Shown here: in pieces, positions 1 through 8,914 of the stretch
Layout of the letters: the number at the start of each line of letters is the position of its first letter
Numbering within the stretch: position 1 is the first letter of the stretch
Origin: Saccoglossus kowalevskii
Taxonomy: Eukaryota > Hemichordata > Enteropneusta > Harrimaniidae
Assembly (NCBI RefSeq): GCF_000003605.2
Contig: NW_003108083.1
Location: forward strand, 30,485-44,788
Length of the DNA: 14,304 nt
Direction of reading: 5' to 3'
The notes under the pieces: generated by a model
What the model was told of the DNA's origin: nothing
The model's input: the letters and a program-made list of their open reading frames with translations, nothing else
The model's database searches: none
Position numbers and translations under genes: made by a program

Positions 1-371
1 TCACTATCACCATATATGGCAATATACTGTCTTCACTATCACCATATATGGCAATATACTGTCTTCACTATTACCATATATGGCAATATACTGTCTTCAC
101 TATCACCATATATGGCAATATTTTTCCTTACAATCACCATATTTGGATTTACACTGTCTTCACTATCACCATATATGGCAATATACTGTCTTCACTATCA
201 CCATATATGGCAATATACTGTCTTCACTATTACCATATATGGCAATATACTGTCTTCACTATCACCATATATGGCAATATTTTGTCCTTACTTTCACCAT
301 ATTTGGATTTACACTGTCTTCACTATCACCATATATGGCAATATACTGTCTTCACTATCACCATATATGGC
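1..371. repeat. 32-bp tandem satellite with a CArG-like box in every unit
   Basis: About twelve head-to-tail copies of a 32-bp unit are cut by the left window edge. Each unit has a decamer CCATATATGG (CCATATTTGG in two units), starting at 10, 42, 74, 106, 137, 169, 201, 233, 265, 297, 329 and 361. Spacing is 32 except for one step of 31. The two variant units, which also carry a TTCCTTAC- or GTCCTTAC-type left side and GGATTTACAC on the right, are 160 bp apart, so there is a five-unit higher-order period. Because 32 is not a multiple of 3 and the unit lacks stops, all three plus frames stay open and give the same 32-residue peptide period. These frames are a by-product of the repeat and are not called as genes. 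The array lies upstream of the first visible MRPS22 exon, probably in an intron. Confidence 0.95.
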
Positions 372-889
372 ATTCTTACTGTACAGTTACTCACTATCAT
401 CATGATGCATGTCGATCACAGTTGTAACACAACAAATGCCAATACCCATGTGGCGTACTAATCGTCACAAAATTCTCGTTACACATCAATTTATGTGTGT
501 TCGCATGTGCGTACTGTCTTAGTGCATACTTTGAGGTATCCTCATAATAACCTTATTATTAAACATCTTTTCCTTCCAAGAATACATCATTGGAATGCCA
601 AAATCCAAAAAGTTTAGAACAGAATCAGCGAACTTCTTTGGGTGGAGTTTGGTCAAACCCTGGTGGCAGCCATGTTTGTTTTTAATTATTAGAGGGTGTT
701 TACACACGTAATCAATTCCATATTTGGAATTCGCATTCACTTATATGGTAGGATGAAAATACCCTGTGCAACACTGCAAACTTATGGCACGCTGTAACTT
801 ATGGCGCTACGATGCTGTCATCGATGCTGTATAATAATACATATTATCCTCACCTCATACTAACTATTACTATATACATTTGATTACAG
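372..889. other. Non-coding stretch before the first visible MRPS22 exon; ends in a good 3' splice region
   Basis: No exon matching the MRPS22 region just upstream of the first visible exon was found here, so this is probably intron. A minus open frame at 519-740 has no recognisable homology and no splice support. The end of the stretch is a convincing acceptor: TACTAAC at 858-864 matches the branch-point consensus and lies 25 bases before the AG at 888-889, with a T-rich tract between them. Confidence 0.55.
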
Positions 890-973
890 CATGTATTCTC
901 AGAAGACAGACATAAAGATCTGTTAGATATTTGTTGCGTTCAGTTTGAACCTGATGATCCACACTTCATACAT
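890..973 (+). CDS. MRPS22: MRPS22 (mitochondrial ribosomal protein mS22), internal exon, partial gene
   Basis: mS22 is a structural protein of the small subunit of the animal mitochondrial ribosome, acting in the mitochondrial matrix in translation of mtDNA-encoded respiratory-chain proteins. This 84-nt exon encodes 28 residues in phase 0, between an acceptor ending ATTACAG and the consensus donor GTAAGTAA at 974. The peptide includes SEDRHKDLLDICCVQFEPDD. It lines up without gaps with the vertebrate MRPS22 segment that reads SQDRH...L..C..QFEPD, and the following exon continues that alignment. Earlier exons encoding the N-terminal half, including the mitochondrial targeting peptide, are not in the window. 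The identification is from remembered family sequence and is strong because three further exons fall in order downstream. Confidence 0.9.
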
Positions 974-1380
974 GTAAGTAACAAAAGGTGAAAGGTCAGC
1001 ATACCACTCTTATGATGCAAGGTTGTCCTTATTTGTGCTTGAGTTTCAAACCGCCCTCTGCAGTCAAGTAAATTTCTAGTTTAGAAAATGTCCGTTACAG
1101 ATGGACAGACAAACAGACTGACTGACTGCAGATTGGTGTTCTAGCTTTATTGGGGACTCTTCAGAAATGTTTGTTTTGGTGAAATATACATAGTGTATGA
1201 AGTCACAAATACTATTAATATTAAACAGATTTGATTTCTCAGAATACCGTACATACTTCACTAGCCGATACTATAAGGAGTTTTAATTGGTATTATTCAA
1301 ATTTGTGTTCCATATTTGGCAGTGTCTTTGTTGTGGTATGTGTTTCAGATTCAGCATCTTGTCTCATATTATTGTGCCTA

Positions 1381-1587
1381 TTGTAAAAGGATTAATCATT
1401 CACTAGATTTTAATTTTGCTTATTTCGCTGACTGGAAAATCCGCTAAATCAAAACCCAGTGAATATGTAAAATTTAGCATAGAACTCATTATCTAAATGA
1501 TAAAACCGTGAATTTAAAACCCTCTGAATATGTCTGAAATGGTAAATCAGCAAAATTTAAACCCAGTGAAAATTAGGAATTTTACAG
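1381..1587. mobile_element. MITE family 1, copy A (207 bp), in an MRPS22 intron
   Basis: A 207-bp non-coding element with terminal TTGTAAAA and TTTTACAG, flanked on both sides by TA (1379-1380 and 1588-1589), the target duplication usual for Tc1/mariner-type elements. A second copy of the same length lies at 9876-10082 in the same orientation, with about 19 differences counted by eye. The element contains repeated forms of AAAACCCAGTGAAT and its reverse complement, so it folds into hairpins. There is no open frame for a transposase, so any movement must have used one supplied in trans. Similarity to the other copy continues about 20 bp past the right TA. Confidence 0.8.
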
Positions 1588-1861
1588 TACATGACATGTA
1601 ACTCCAGAAAATTAGATGCAAATGTTTGCAAAGATCTCATAGAGAGTGGGAGCGTCACACATCTAGTTTTACTCCTGTAATAGTGTTCTATTCTGTTCCG
1701 TCATTGCATCTATCATCGATGGAATGATGGAGGAGATTGAAATACTATTTGGAGGCAAAAACAATCAAGTTGTGTTGCTCTCACCCTCTCAGCAAGATAT
1801 TAGCAGCTATTTTTGTCTTGAGGTCTATAAAATAAAGATCGTTCCTTCATGTGTTTTGTAG

Positions 1862-2007
1862 ACCCACCACAGAACTTATGAACACATTGTGAAGACAGAG
1901 AACTATGACTTGCTGAGATCAACTAGACACTTCGGTGGCATGGCATACTATCTAACAAAGAGGAAACGAATTGATGGCTTGTTGAAAGATATGATACAAA
2001 GAAATCT
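1862..2007 (+). CDS. MRPS22: MRPS22 (mS22), internal exon
   Basis: This 146-nt exon follows an acceptor ending TTTTGTAG and ends at donor GTAAGTTT (2008). It encodes 48 full codons plus two bases, so the next exon must supply one base to complete a Leu codon; exon 2707 does exactly this. The most diagnostic stretch is [20 protein letters not shown], followed by [15 protein letters not shown]. It is nearly collinear with the vertebrate MRPS22 core ([27 protein letters not shown]). It joins in frame to the exon at 890-973 (HFIH then THHRTYEHI). The 888-nt intron before it holds MITE copy A; the 699-nt intron after it holds the triple ATTTGCAT repeat. Confidence 0.93.
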
Positions 2008-2235
2008 GTAAGTTTGCTTTTGTTATCAGAAATTTTCCAATAGTTTTGTGTACTTATTCATTGAATTATAAACTGGTTCTAAACAAAATTTATGTTGAAC
2101 CCACTGTTGGTGACTGACACAAAAAAATAATTTGTTGTTTTTGAAAACAAATATACAGCAGTGTATGCAACCATGGCTGAACGTTCGACCTCTGACCAGG
2201 GTTCTCCCAAGAAAAAATTCATAACACTGTAACTA

Positions 2236-2267
2236 ATTTGCATAATCATTTGCATAATCATTTGCAT
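2236..2267. repeat. Three perfect ATTTGCAT octamers at 12-bp spacing
   Basis: ATTTGCAT occurs at 2236-2243, 2248-2255 and 2260-2267 within a 12-bp tandem unit ATTTGCATAATC, inside an MRPS22 intron. The octamer is the known binding consensus of POU-domain factors. Whether this is a regulatory site or only a short AT-rich microsatellite cannot be decided from the sequence. Confidence 0.8.
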
Positions 2268-2706
2268 ATCATTTACATACCTTTCATTCATTAAGTAACA
2301 GAACTCATTTACAATTATGAATATTAATGAGCTCGGTCACAGTGCAAATATTTTTTTAATGGAATCAACACATTATGTTTCACAATTTAGAAGAGTTTGA
2401 ATTTAGAAATGAAACATTCTCGAAATACAAATGCTGCAGACTAAAAACAAAAACAAATAAATTATTGTTGCAATATTAATGTGTATTGTAAAATGTTAAA
2501 TGAAACTGACCATTGTGATATTACTACTACATTTTTGAGAATATATTCATAAAACAATGTACAAAAAATAACAGCTGTGGTCTAAGACAAAATCTTCAGA
2601 ATCCAAAAAACAAGAATACTACTATGGAATGAAATTTTACCTGGTTGAACACTAGGTGGCGCTATACCTGTGTTTGCTGATTTTGTTTGTATGCTTTGTA
2701 CATTAG

Positions 2707-2816
2707 AATCAATGATGCCATGGACTTGTTGTCGTTGTATCATTTGTTACATCCTACAATGTCCGTCAGCCATAGAAAAGAAGAAAACTAATCTCAAAGG
2801 AATTGACATTATAAAG
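2707..2816 (+). CDS. MRPS22: MRPS22 (mS22), internal exon with a frame disruption
   Basis: The acceptor ends CATTAG and the donor is GTATGCAT (2817). The first base completes the Leu codon left open at 2007; then comes INDAMDLLSLYHLLHPTMSV, collinear with the vertebrate MRPS22 segment IDDA..LV.LYH.LHP. The end of the exon reads NLKGIDIIK, collinear with the conserved GINLIK, but it lies in another frame. The first frame runs into TAA at 2789-2791. The exon is 110 nt, while 109 nt would keep the flanking phases and give the same residue count as the family between LHP and GI. One surplus base therefore lies in about 2762-2790, for instance in the A4 run at 2776-2779. This may be a sequencing or assembly error, a real allele that truncates the protein by about 50 residues, or a +1 shift. 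Confidence 0.85.
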
Positions 2817-4122
2817 GTATGCATCATCGTTAGTATTCTTCAGATTTTTGTACCCACCTTTTCACCACCAGTGCTCTCTTCTCTTCGCAAATTCACAAAA
2901 TAGTACTGTTTATAGTCTGCACTTTTCTTCAGATTATTGGGACAAAAATAGCAAAATTTTTTAAGTAAAGTCTAAAAATTAACTTAAATTTTGTCTGCTG
3001 GTTTCAAAATTACGGTTCATTTCCAGAATTATTGAAAAATATAAGAAAAAAAGTGCAGACAATTTTGGACGAGAAAGTATAGTGGTGAAAAGGATGAACT
3101 GTCTTGCACCTTGACTAATGCCAAATGCCTAAAACTATACAATGTGGAATGTCTGGAGTTGACAAAGAGATAAAGTTCTTCCTCAACTACTAAAAGAGTT
3201 GGCCATGGGTCAAGTTTAAACATGAACCAAATCAGGTAGCACCTCCAATGACTGAGCTATTACAGATTCTAATGGTCGTTATCAAGGGCAAATAAATGCC
3301 AAATAAACTCCCCGATCATCAGCCACTCCCAGAGTACCAGGTATAAGCCCACTCCTCTATTTTTAGACATTTAACAAGTTGAAGGCATCCCCAAGTATGG
3401 GCCCAGGGTGTTTTTACATGATGTCAATGACATTTATTAAAATATGCGTGTAAAAAGTTTGTTTCCTTGCATAATAATTATGAAAGTTTATGATAATTGT
3501 ATTTACAGGGTTTACGTTTCGGCTGATTGCCTATCCCTTCCAAAATACTCCTAATTTTACTGTCTAGTCATAAAACCTGGTCTTTTATTATTGTATCGAA
3601 AGTATCTTTGTATCCAATATCGTGTGAATGTATAAATAACATGTTAACAACCATGAAATGCAGTGAATCTTCATTCAATTTACCTTTCAAAAAATGCTTT
3701 GCGAAATCAATTACAACAGATTATACTTTGACATCATATTCAATTCCGCATTGCATTACCAGGACTTGTTTGTGAGTTTCCAGAGAATTGTGTCAGTACA
3801 ACACTGCATTCTGATTGGTTTATAACAGACTTGACCTATCAGGTCAAAGGACAGTGTTGCAGGTCAAATCGTGTGAGAAAACATCATGGCAGACATTCAT
3901 TGACTTATTCATACAAAAAATACATCTAATCAGGGATTGCGTTAACCCCATATTTTGCTTCCCAGACTCCAATTATTGAAGAGGGACCCAGTTTTTCAGG
4001 CAAGCTGGGATCCAATCACTAATAAAGTTATTCAGGGTAAAATTTCTATTAAGTGGGACTCGTCTTGCTGAGACACTAGCGCAAACTCTGAAATCTTACA
4101 TACTTTTTTCTGTTCTCAATAG
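2817..4122 (+). other. MRPS22 intron, 1306 nt, no gene recognised
   Basis: The intron runs from donor GTATGCAT to an acceptor with a good pyrimidine tract (ACTTTTTTCTGTTCTCAATAG). Open frames on both strands (for example minus 3029-3223 and plus 3527-3775) are short, AT-rich and lack splice support. The segments around 3300-3420 and 3770-3900 look like old dispersed repeats from their composition, but no second copy lies in this window to prove it. Confidence 0.6.
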
Positions 4123-4254
4123 GCATTCATTGGATTAGACGCCGAGAACGGCCCCGCATTGGAACTTGTTCTACAAGCCTATGAAAACGAAAAACAAATA
4201 CTACAGACTGACCCATCAGCTGCTTCATCGTCTAAGATTTATTGTTTGTACTGA
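4123..4254 (+). CDS. MRPS22: MRPS22 (mS22), last exon with stop codon
   Basis: This 132-nt terminal exon starts in phase 0 after an acceptor ending CAATAG and encodes 43 residues before TGA (4252-4254). Joined to the previous exon it gives GIDIIK then AFIGLDAENGPALELVLQAY. That lines up without gaps with the vertebrate MRPS22 C terminus (GINLIK, VF..., ...IELTLQTYQEA). The tail ENEKQ...SAASSSKIYCLY is slightly longer than I recall for the human protein and is not conserved. Good conservation here, downstream of the frame problem in the exon before, argues that the reading frame is kept in the real gene and that the extra base is an artefact or a minority allele. Confidence 0.9.
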   Translation, partial: AFIGLDAENGPALELVLQAYENEKQILQTDPSAASSSKIYCLY

Positions 4255-4394
4255 TTAATCAAGATTTGTTTGACTGCCGAACCTATCGAGTAGATTATCT
4301 TTTAGACTTTGGATTCAAGATCTGTATCAAGTTAGAAAAGTAAACCTTTGAATGACCTATGACCTGTACATCTTTAAACAATTTAACAAGTCTT

Positions 4395-4400
4395 ATTAAA
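4395..4400 (+). other. Candidate MRPS22 polyadenylation signal ATTAAA
   Basis: ATTAAA, the common variant of the AATAAA hexamer, lies 141 nt after the MRPS22 stop codon. T- and TG-containing sequence follows at about 4427-4445 (TTTTTTTGTTTTTAAATCTG). The 3' end could also be further downstream. Confidence 0.4.
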
Positions 4401-4515
4401 TGTAAATAGAACTACCCACTATGCAGTTTTTTTGTTTTTAAATCTGTCGCTGTTCATTTATTTGGGTAAGTCTCAATGAACCTTTCAATATTTCCTCCCC
4501 TTAAAATTTTGGTTA

Positions 4516-4691
4516 GTAAAATCTACTAGAAGCCTTGGCTTCTATTAAAATGGTACAATGCAACAGAGGGGATGCAGCTTCTATTAGAGCATCTACACAT
4601 ATGAGAAATGGTGAATTTTTGGGCCTCAATTGTTCAAAAAGAATGGGTGCGGCATCTATCAGGGATGCGGCTTCTAATACAGATTTTACAG
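4516..4691. mobile_element. MITE family 2, copy 1 (about 176 bp)
   Basis: The element runs from TA/GTAAAATCTACTAGAAGCC to GGCTTCTAATACAGATTTTACAG followed by TA (4692-4693). It is the reverse complement of the copy at 5560-5739, sharing long blocks such as ATGCAACAGAGGGGATG and TCTACACATATGAGAAATGG. Its two ends are themselves inverted repeats rich in GAAGCC/GGCTTC. The left terminus lacks the leading C(C/T) seen in the other copy. Overlapping open frames on both strands here reflect the palindromic repeat, not genes. Confidence 0.8.
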
Positions 4692-5559
4692 TAATAGCTT
4701 TTCCGAAAATGTGCATCCAAGGGCTTGGATATAAATAACTTTCCTGTTACAATAATTTCAATTACAGCTCTAAATTTGAGAAGTTCCAATCATCCTCTGG
4801 ATGACCCTAAATTGAACAGTATATACTCTGTAGCAGACCACGAGGGTCAACCCATAATATCTGATGGTGGGCAGACACGCAAACAATCACTTTCAACACA
4901 CACAACTCAAAGAGAGATGCATAGTTTTATTCAATACGTTATTACATCAAACTCTACATCTGCTGTAGAGGAAAAATAAATTAGAACTTTTAATAATTAC
5001 AAGGAATGTAGGAAACATGGCAGTCGAACAACACACAAAAAAAATAGAAACGTCTGCTATAAAATTTTGAAAAACCACTTAAAAAAAAAAAAACATGATT
5101 GAAAATTTAAGTAGCAAAGCTGAAGAAATACTTTGTAATAAGTTTTGACAATGTTACTCGTAATTGCAGTTTATATTCAGATTTTAGTTGTGCACACATA
5201 GCTGTCCAGTGTATCTGAGGCAACCAGTCTTGAGGATTTGCGATTGCACAGAACAAAGACTACCTAAATTCATAATGAAGCACACGATTATATAAACTAA
5301 AAAATATATTGTACAAAAAATACACACTATGATAGAACTTGGCAGGTCTAAGGGGCAGTGAAAGGGACTTGAAAGCCATTGACGGGTTGGTAATGTATTG
5401 ATTTTAATAAATTGGAAATACCAGCTAAACATCAACACTTATGCAGCAAGCAATTTCAACTGTACACATTAGCAGTGTTCTTACCAGGAATTAAATATGC
5501 AAGTTGGATACATTCAATCAGAAGGCATGCAATCCATGTGGAACAAGACAGAAACATTA
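4692..5559. other. 868 bp between two inverted MITE copies; no gene identified
   Basis: A plus open frame at 4725-4979 (84 residues from its first Met) sits here. It has a possible acceptor at TTTCAATTACAG (about 4766), an AATAAA overlapping its end (4975-4980) and 13 consecutive A at 5081-5093. This hints at a 3' terminal exon or a retrotransposed 3' end, but the peptide matches nothing I know and no donor partner was found. On the minus strand AATAAA also occurs near 4926-4931. The rest, up to 5559, is AT-rich without recognisable features. Confidence 0.4.
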
Positions 5560-5739
5560 CCGTAAAATCTGTATTAGAAGCCGCATCCCTAATAGAAGTC
5601 ACACCCATTCTTTTTTAACAATTAAGAACCGCAAGTTCACCATTTCTCATATGTGTAGATGCTCTAATAGAAGCCGCATCCCCTCTGTTGCATTGTAACA
5701 TTTTAATAGAGGCCGCGGCTTCTAATACAGATTTTACAG
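5560..5739. mobile_element. MITE family 2, copy 2 (180 bp), inverted relative to copy 1
   Basis: TA (5558-5559) precedes CCGTAAAATCTGTATTAGAA and the element ends TTCTAATACAGATTTTACAG followed by TA (5740-5741). That gives terminal inverted repeats of about 28 bp with TA flanks, as expected for a Tc1/mariner-type non-autonomous element. Internal GAAGCCGCATCCC blocks repeat in both orientations. It has no coding capacity. Confidence 0.85.
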
Positions 5740-5887
5740 TAATATTGTGTTCCCTTTACAGTGGCGAGACAGTGTACTGAAATGTTTTATCATATTCTAC
5801 ACTTAAATTGTCACTTCACTTGTATTTTCTTAGTTTTATGAGATAATTTGTCTCATGAGCATTAAACAAGCAGCCTCTCGGCTGAGA

Positions 5888-6388
5888 TAGCTCCGCTGTT
5901 AGCAAGGCACATTTCAATTGAAGAACAGAAGATATCATTAGAAAATGAACAATATGTATAGTATGTATAGCAATCGGACTTGCCGTTTTCAACAAGAAGT
6001 CAAAAATATCACTTTTTACCAAAAATATTCATGAAATTTAGAGAATTAAAGTTATCATCACGAAATGAACAAATTTGAGAAAGGTCCACACGTAGTATCT
6101 ATATATGTAATATCAAAGCAATTGGACTTGTGGTTTTTAACAAGAAGTCGAAAATATCACTTTTTACCAAAAATTACAAAAATATTCACTGAAATAGAGA
6201 ATTGAAGATATCATCATGAAATGAACAAATCTAAGAGAGATCTACCCCATTTACATACACACCAAGTATCAAAGCATTTAGGCTTGTAGTTTTCAAGAAG
6301 AAGTCGAAAAAGTAAAACATTGACACGGACGGCGAAGGACAATCACTCGTATGATAAGCTCCGCTCAACAAAGTCGACAGCAGAGCTA
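5888..6388. repeat. Dispersed repeat element with three degenerate internal copies and short inverted ends
   Basis: Three degenerate copies share the core ATCAT..(A)AATGAACAA...CAAT(T/C)GGACTTG..(G/T)TTTT.A(A/C)AAGAAGTC.AAA. Their ATGAAC anchors lie at 5945, 6065 and 6221, so spacing is about 120 and 156 bp. The block is bounded by TAGCTCCGCTGTTAGC (5888-5903) and GTCGACAGCAGAGCTA (6373-6388), imperfect inverted repeats of each other. A perfect ATGAGA/TCTCAT hairpin stands just outside at 5838-5856. A GGACGG motif near 6325 followed by a CTCCGCT...AGCTAAA tail resembles repeats common in marine invertebrate genomes, as far as I recall. There is no transposase frame. Confidence 0.65.
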
Positions 6389-8168
6389 AAAAAACTGGGA
6401 CAAAAAAATTTAACCACGAGGCAAATCTGTCTGGTGAGAACACTGAAGTTTGATACAGCAGTTCATTTGGGACATAGTTCAACATGGTACAAGACATAAA
6501 CATAAGCTATGATCATAGTGTAACAGCTGTCATATTACGATTGTTGTTTGATGCAGATATGTACCAACCTTTGCAGTCTATAATGTCAACTTTGCATTTT
6601 TGCACTCGTTTCTTCATATCTCAAAATTTTGCTTATTAATTTTTCAATTTTTTTTTGAAATAATAACATTTAAGCATTCTTAGGTTGATAATGTTCCACT
6701 ATACACAATTGGAAGATTTCCCACATAATTCATTGAACGTGTCACATCAATCTAAAAGAAACTGAATTATATTAAGAAGAGATATAAATAAAAAATTATG
6801 GGAAGATACAAACCCACATATTTAATCCAAATGTCATTCACAAGCACACTTTGATAAAGAAGGCACACGTCTGAGCACAAATATTTTGCCCAATTCTGAT
6901 TTGTAATGCTTGTGTAATGGAGGAAAATTGACAAAACATGCAGCACTCTTGGAAGGATGCGATGGGTTCAAATTTTCTAAAAAAGAAGAGTTTTTGAAGA
7001 AAATGAATTTAATGTACTCCAAGGCAATCCCGGGATAAAATCAGTATATTGCCTATTCATGAAGACAGGTAAACATGGCTGTATTTGTCAAGTGTGCAAA
7101 GGTTTACCTCTGTGTTGGTACTGGAAATAGTCTTTGGAATTTTTCAAATTTAAGTTACTAGCATTGTCATTAAACTTCTGTTACCTTTAAAAAAATGAAA
7201 ATTTTAAGCGATTTGATCAAAACTCCAAAAAAAGTTGAAACTGTCTAATCAATCCCAAAAAATACATAAAAATGTGAACCTAAATTATAAAAGTGATGGT
7301 TTAAGGGACATGATTAGAGACAACCGTACAAAAAGCCATACCGCAACACACAAACAAAAATAAAAATGCCGTAGGAAAATTAGAACAAAACAATGTTTAC
7401 ACTGTTACAAATATGATAGGCTAAGTGAAGAGAATTTCAGCATTTTCTTTTGTTACAGTGATTAAGAAAATCTATTTACTCGTAAACATTAATAAATAAC
7501 AAGCTTGAGATATGCAAATGAGGACTGCACTGCACGAGAAAAACTGTGTTCATTAACGTCACACATCATAGGTCAGAACTGATCATTAAACCTTATTTCA
7601 AACATTTTTATATATTTTTCGTGATAATTTTGAACCAAATGGTAATAACTTCCAATAGTCCAACATTTCTTGAAAAAAAAATGGAGCAAAACAAGATGCC
7701 GATTTATTGCGCAAAAGGTGACAAGAGTTGAATTTGAGTTCAAAGGGTTGATGCCCTATACAGAGGTCAAAGGTCGATGTAATCGACACCACATGTATTT
7801 GCATAATTACACATTGAAATCTATTATCATAGTTTTATCATTGGGTGTGGCATGCATGGAAATGTAATGGTTATCAACATAATAAAAAAGATTACCCAAA
7901 TTGGGCCAATCTAGAAAAAATTGAGCTATCAGAGATAATAAACGTATACATAAACCAAGAAGTTTCTGTTTTAAATCTAAAACACTGACAAAAAAGAATA
8001 GATCTTACCACTGCATTTTTATAAAATATTGTAAACCGCTTTAAATTCAAGAGTCAATGATAATTTTTGTAGCATTGACAATTGTCAGGGATGAGAATGA
8101 GATTTTAATTGTCAGCTGAAAGTAAAGTAGCTGGGGTAACCAGTTACCACTTCATCTTTCTTCCCAAT
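6389..8168. other. Intergenic AT-rich DNA; no gene identified
   Basis: No exon with homology and matching splice sites was found on either strand. Two short open frames draw the eye: minus 6834-7022, and a plus frame ending at 7130 whose last residues carry a Cys cluster (C-I-C-Q-V-C, then C six residues later). Neither matches a family I can name, and either may be a relic of a transposon gene. ATGCAAAT/ATTTGCAT octamers occur singly near 7513 and 7797. Confidence 0.5.
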
Positions 8169-8282
8169 TCACACGGTCAAAGTCACTTCCTTGTCAAGCA
8201 ATGCCCAACAAAATTTGTTCCTAATGTCTTTATCGATATCTTGCACGGCTGACTCGTTGTCTTTTGTAACCAATTTCACCAT
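8169..8282 (-). CDS. Weak candidate: short minus-strand ORF or first exon in a CpG-richer patch
   Basis: On the minus strand an ATG at 8282 opens a 37-codon frame beginning MVKLVTKDNESAVQDIDKD and continuing RNKFCWALLDKEV, ending at TGA (8169-8171). The composition looks more protein-like than that of neighbouring open frames. It lies just inside a stretch (about 8230-8440) with many more CpG dinucleotides than its surroundings, which could be a promoter and 5' UTR of a gene reading left, downstream of ELP5 on the same strand. A short upstream frame (ATG CTG CGA TAA) precedes it. I do not recognise the peptide, no strong GTRAG donor is visible at its end and no second exon was found, so the call is tentative. 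Confidence 0.25.
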   Translation of the reverse strand: MVKLVTKDNESAVQDIDKDIRNKFCWALLDKEVTLTV

Positions 8283-8345
8283 TATCGCAGCATGAAACTT
8301 GTAAACAACGATCCAGCGACGCTAACAATTGAAACAATAAAATGG

Positions 8346-8378
8346 TGGTGTATTGGCTTCGTTGGTGTATTGGCTTCG
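8346..8378. repeat. 17-bp tandem duplication
   Basis: TGGTGTATTGGCTTCG is present twice head to tail with a 17-bp period, at 8346 and 8363. It lies upstream of the tentative minus-strand ORF, within the CpG-richer patch. Confidence 0.85.
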
Positions 8379-8914
8379 ACCATACACTGATACAGGCCTC
8401 TTGCAGCCGACTACAATGACCCGACAACGTGTTTACTTCGAGTGAATAAACAAGATACTTATTGCCCCTCCCTAAAAAACATTCCTTGAATTTAGACGTT
8501 TCAGAAAACTATGGCTTAGGAATCTGTGGAATTCCGCGGATCCACTTGAAATTCTCATCTCTGAATTGTACTCAGATCCCAAAGACAGTTGCATCAATTT
8601 TTTTGATAATTTGTGATGAAGAAAACATAATTAATTGTAGATTCCTCTTCAATGTTCATTGGAACTGAATACACTAAATGCAATCCCTGGAAAATGATAT
8701 CTCTTGAAAAATGATATCTTGAAAAATCTCAACAGCAAAAATCGCTTTACAGTAATATAAGTCAACACTGCTTGAACCTGCTATGCATTCTGGGTACCTG
8801 AAAACCATACTCATAATGAAAAGCATAGACACATGCCTACAACACAAAGAGACAAACATATACATCAACAGCAATATAAATTATACAAAGTAAAAAAAAA
8901 GGTTTGTTTCGCCA

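Noticed and set aside
1-371. CRISPR-like regular spacing
   Set aside because: The whole 32-bp unit is repeated, with no unique spacers, and the context is eukaryotic.
16-461. Three overlapping plus-strand open frames of 115-137 codons
   Set aside because: They are the three frames of a stop-free 32-bp satellite and encode the same 32-residue period; there is no sign of selection on protein.
4513-4738. Opposite-strand open frames of 67 codons each
   Set aside because: Both lie in a palindromic MITE and arise from its inverted repeats.
6231-6503. 90-codon minus-strand frame with hydrophobic segments
   Set aside because: Its beginning and end lie in the dispersed repeat at 5888-6388 and its flank; hydrophobicity follows from AT-rich repeat translation.
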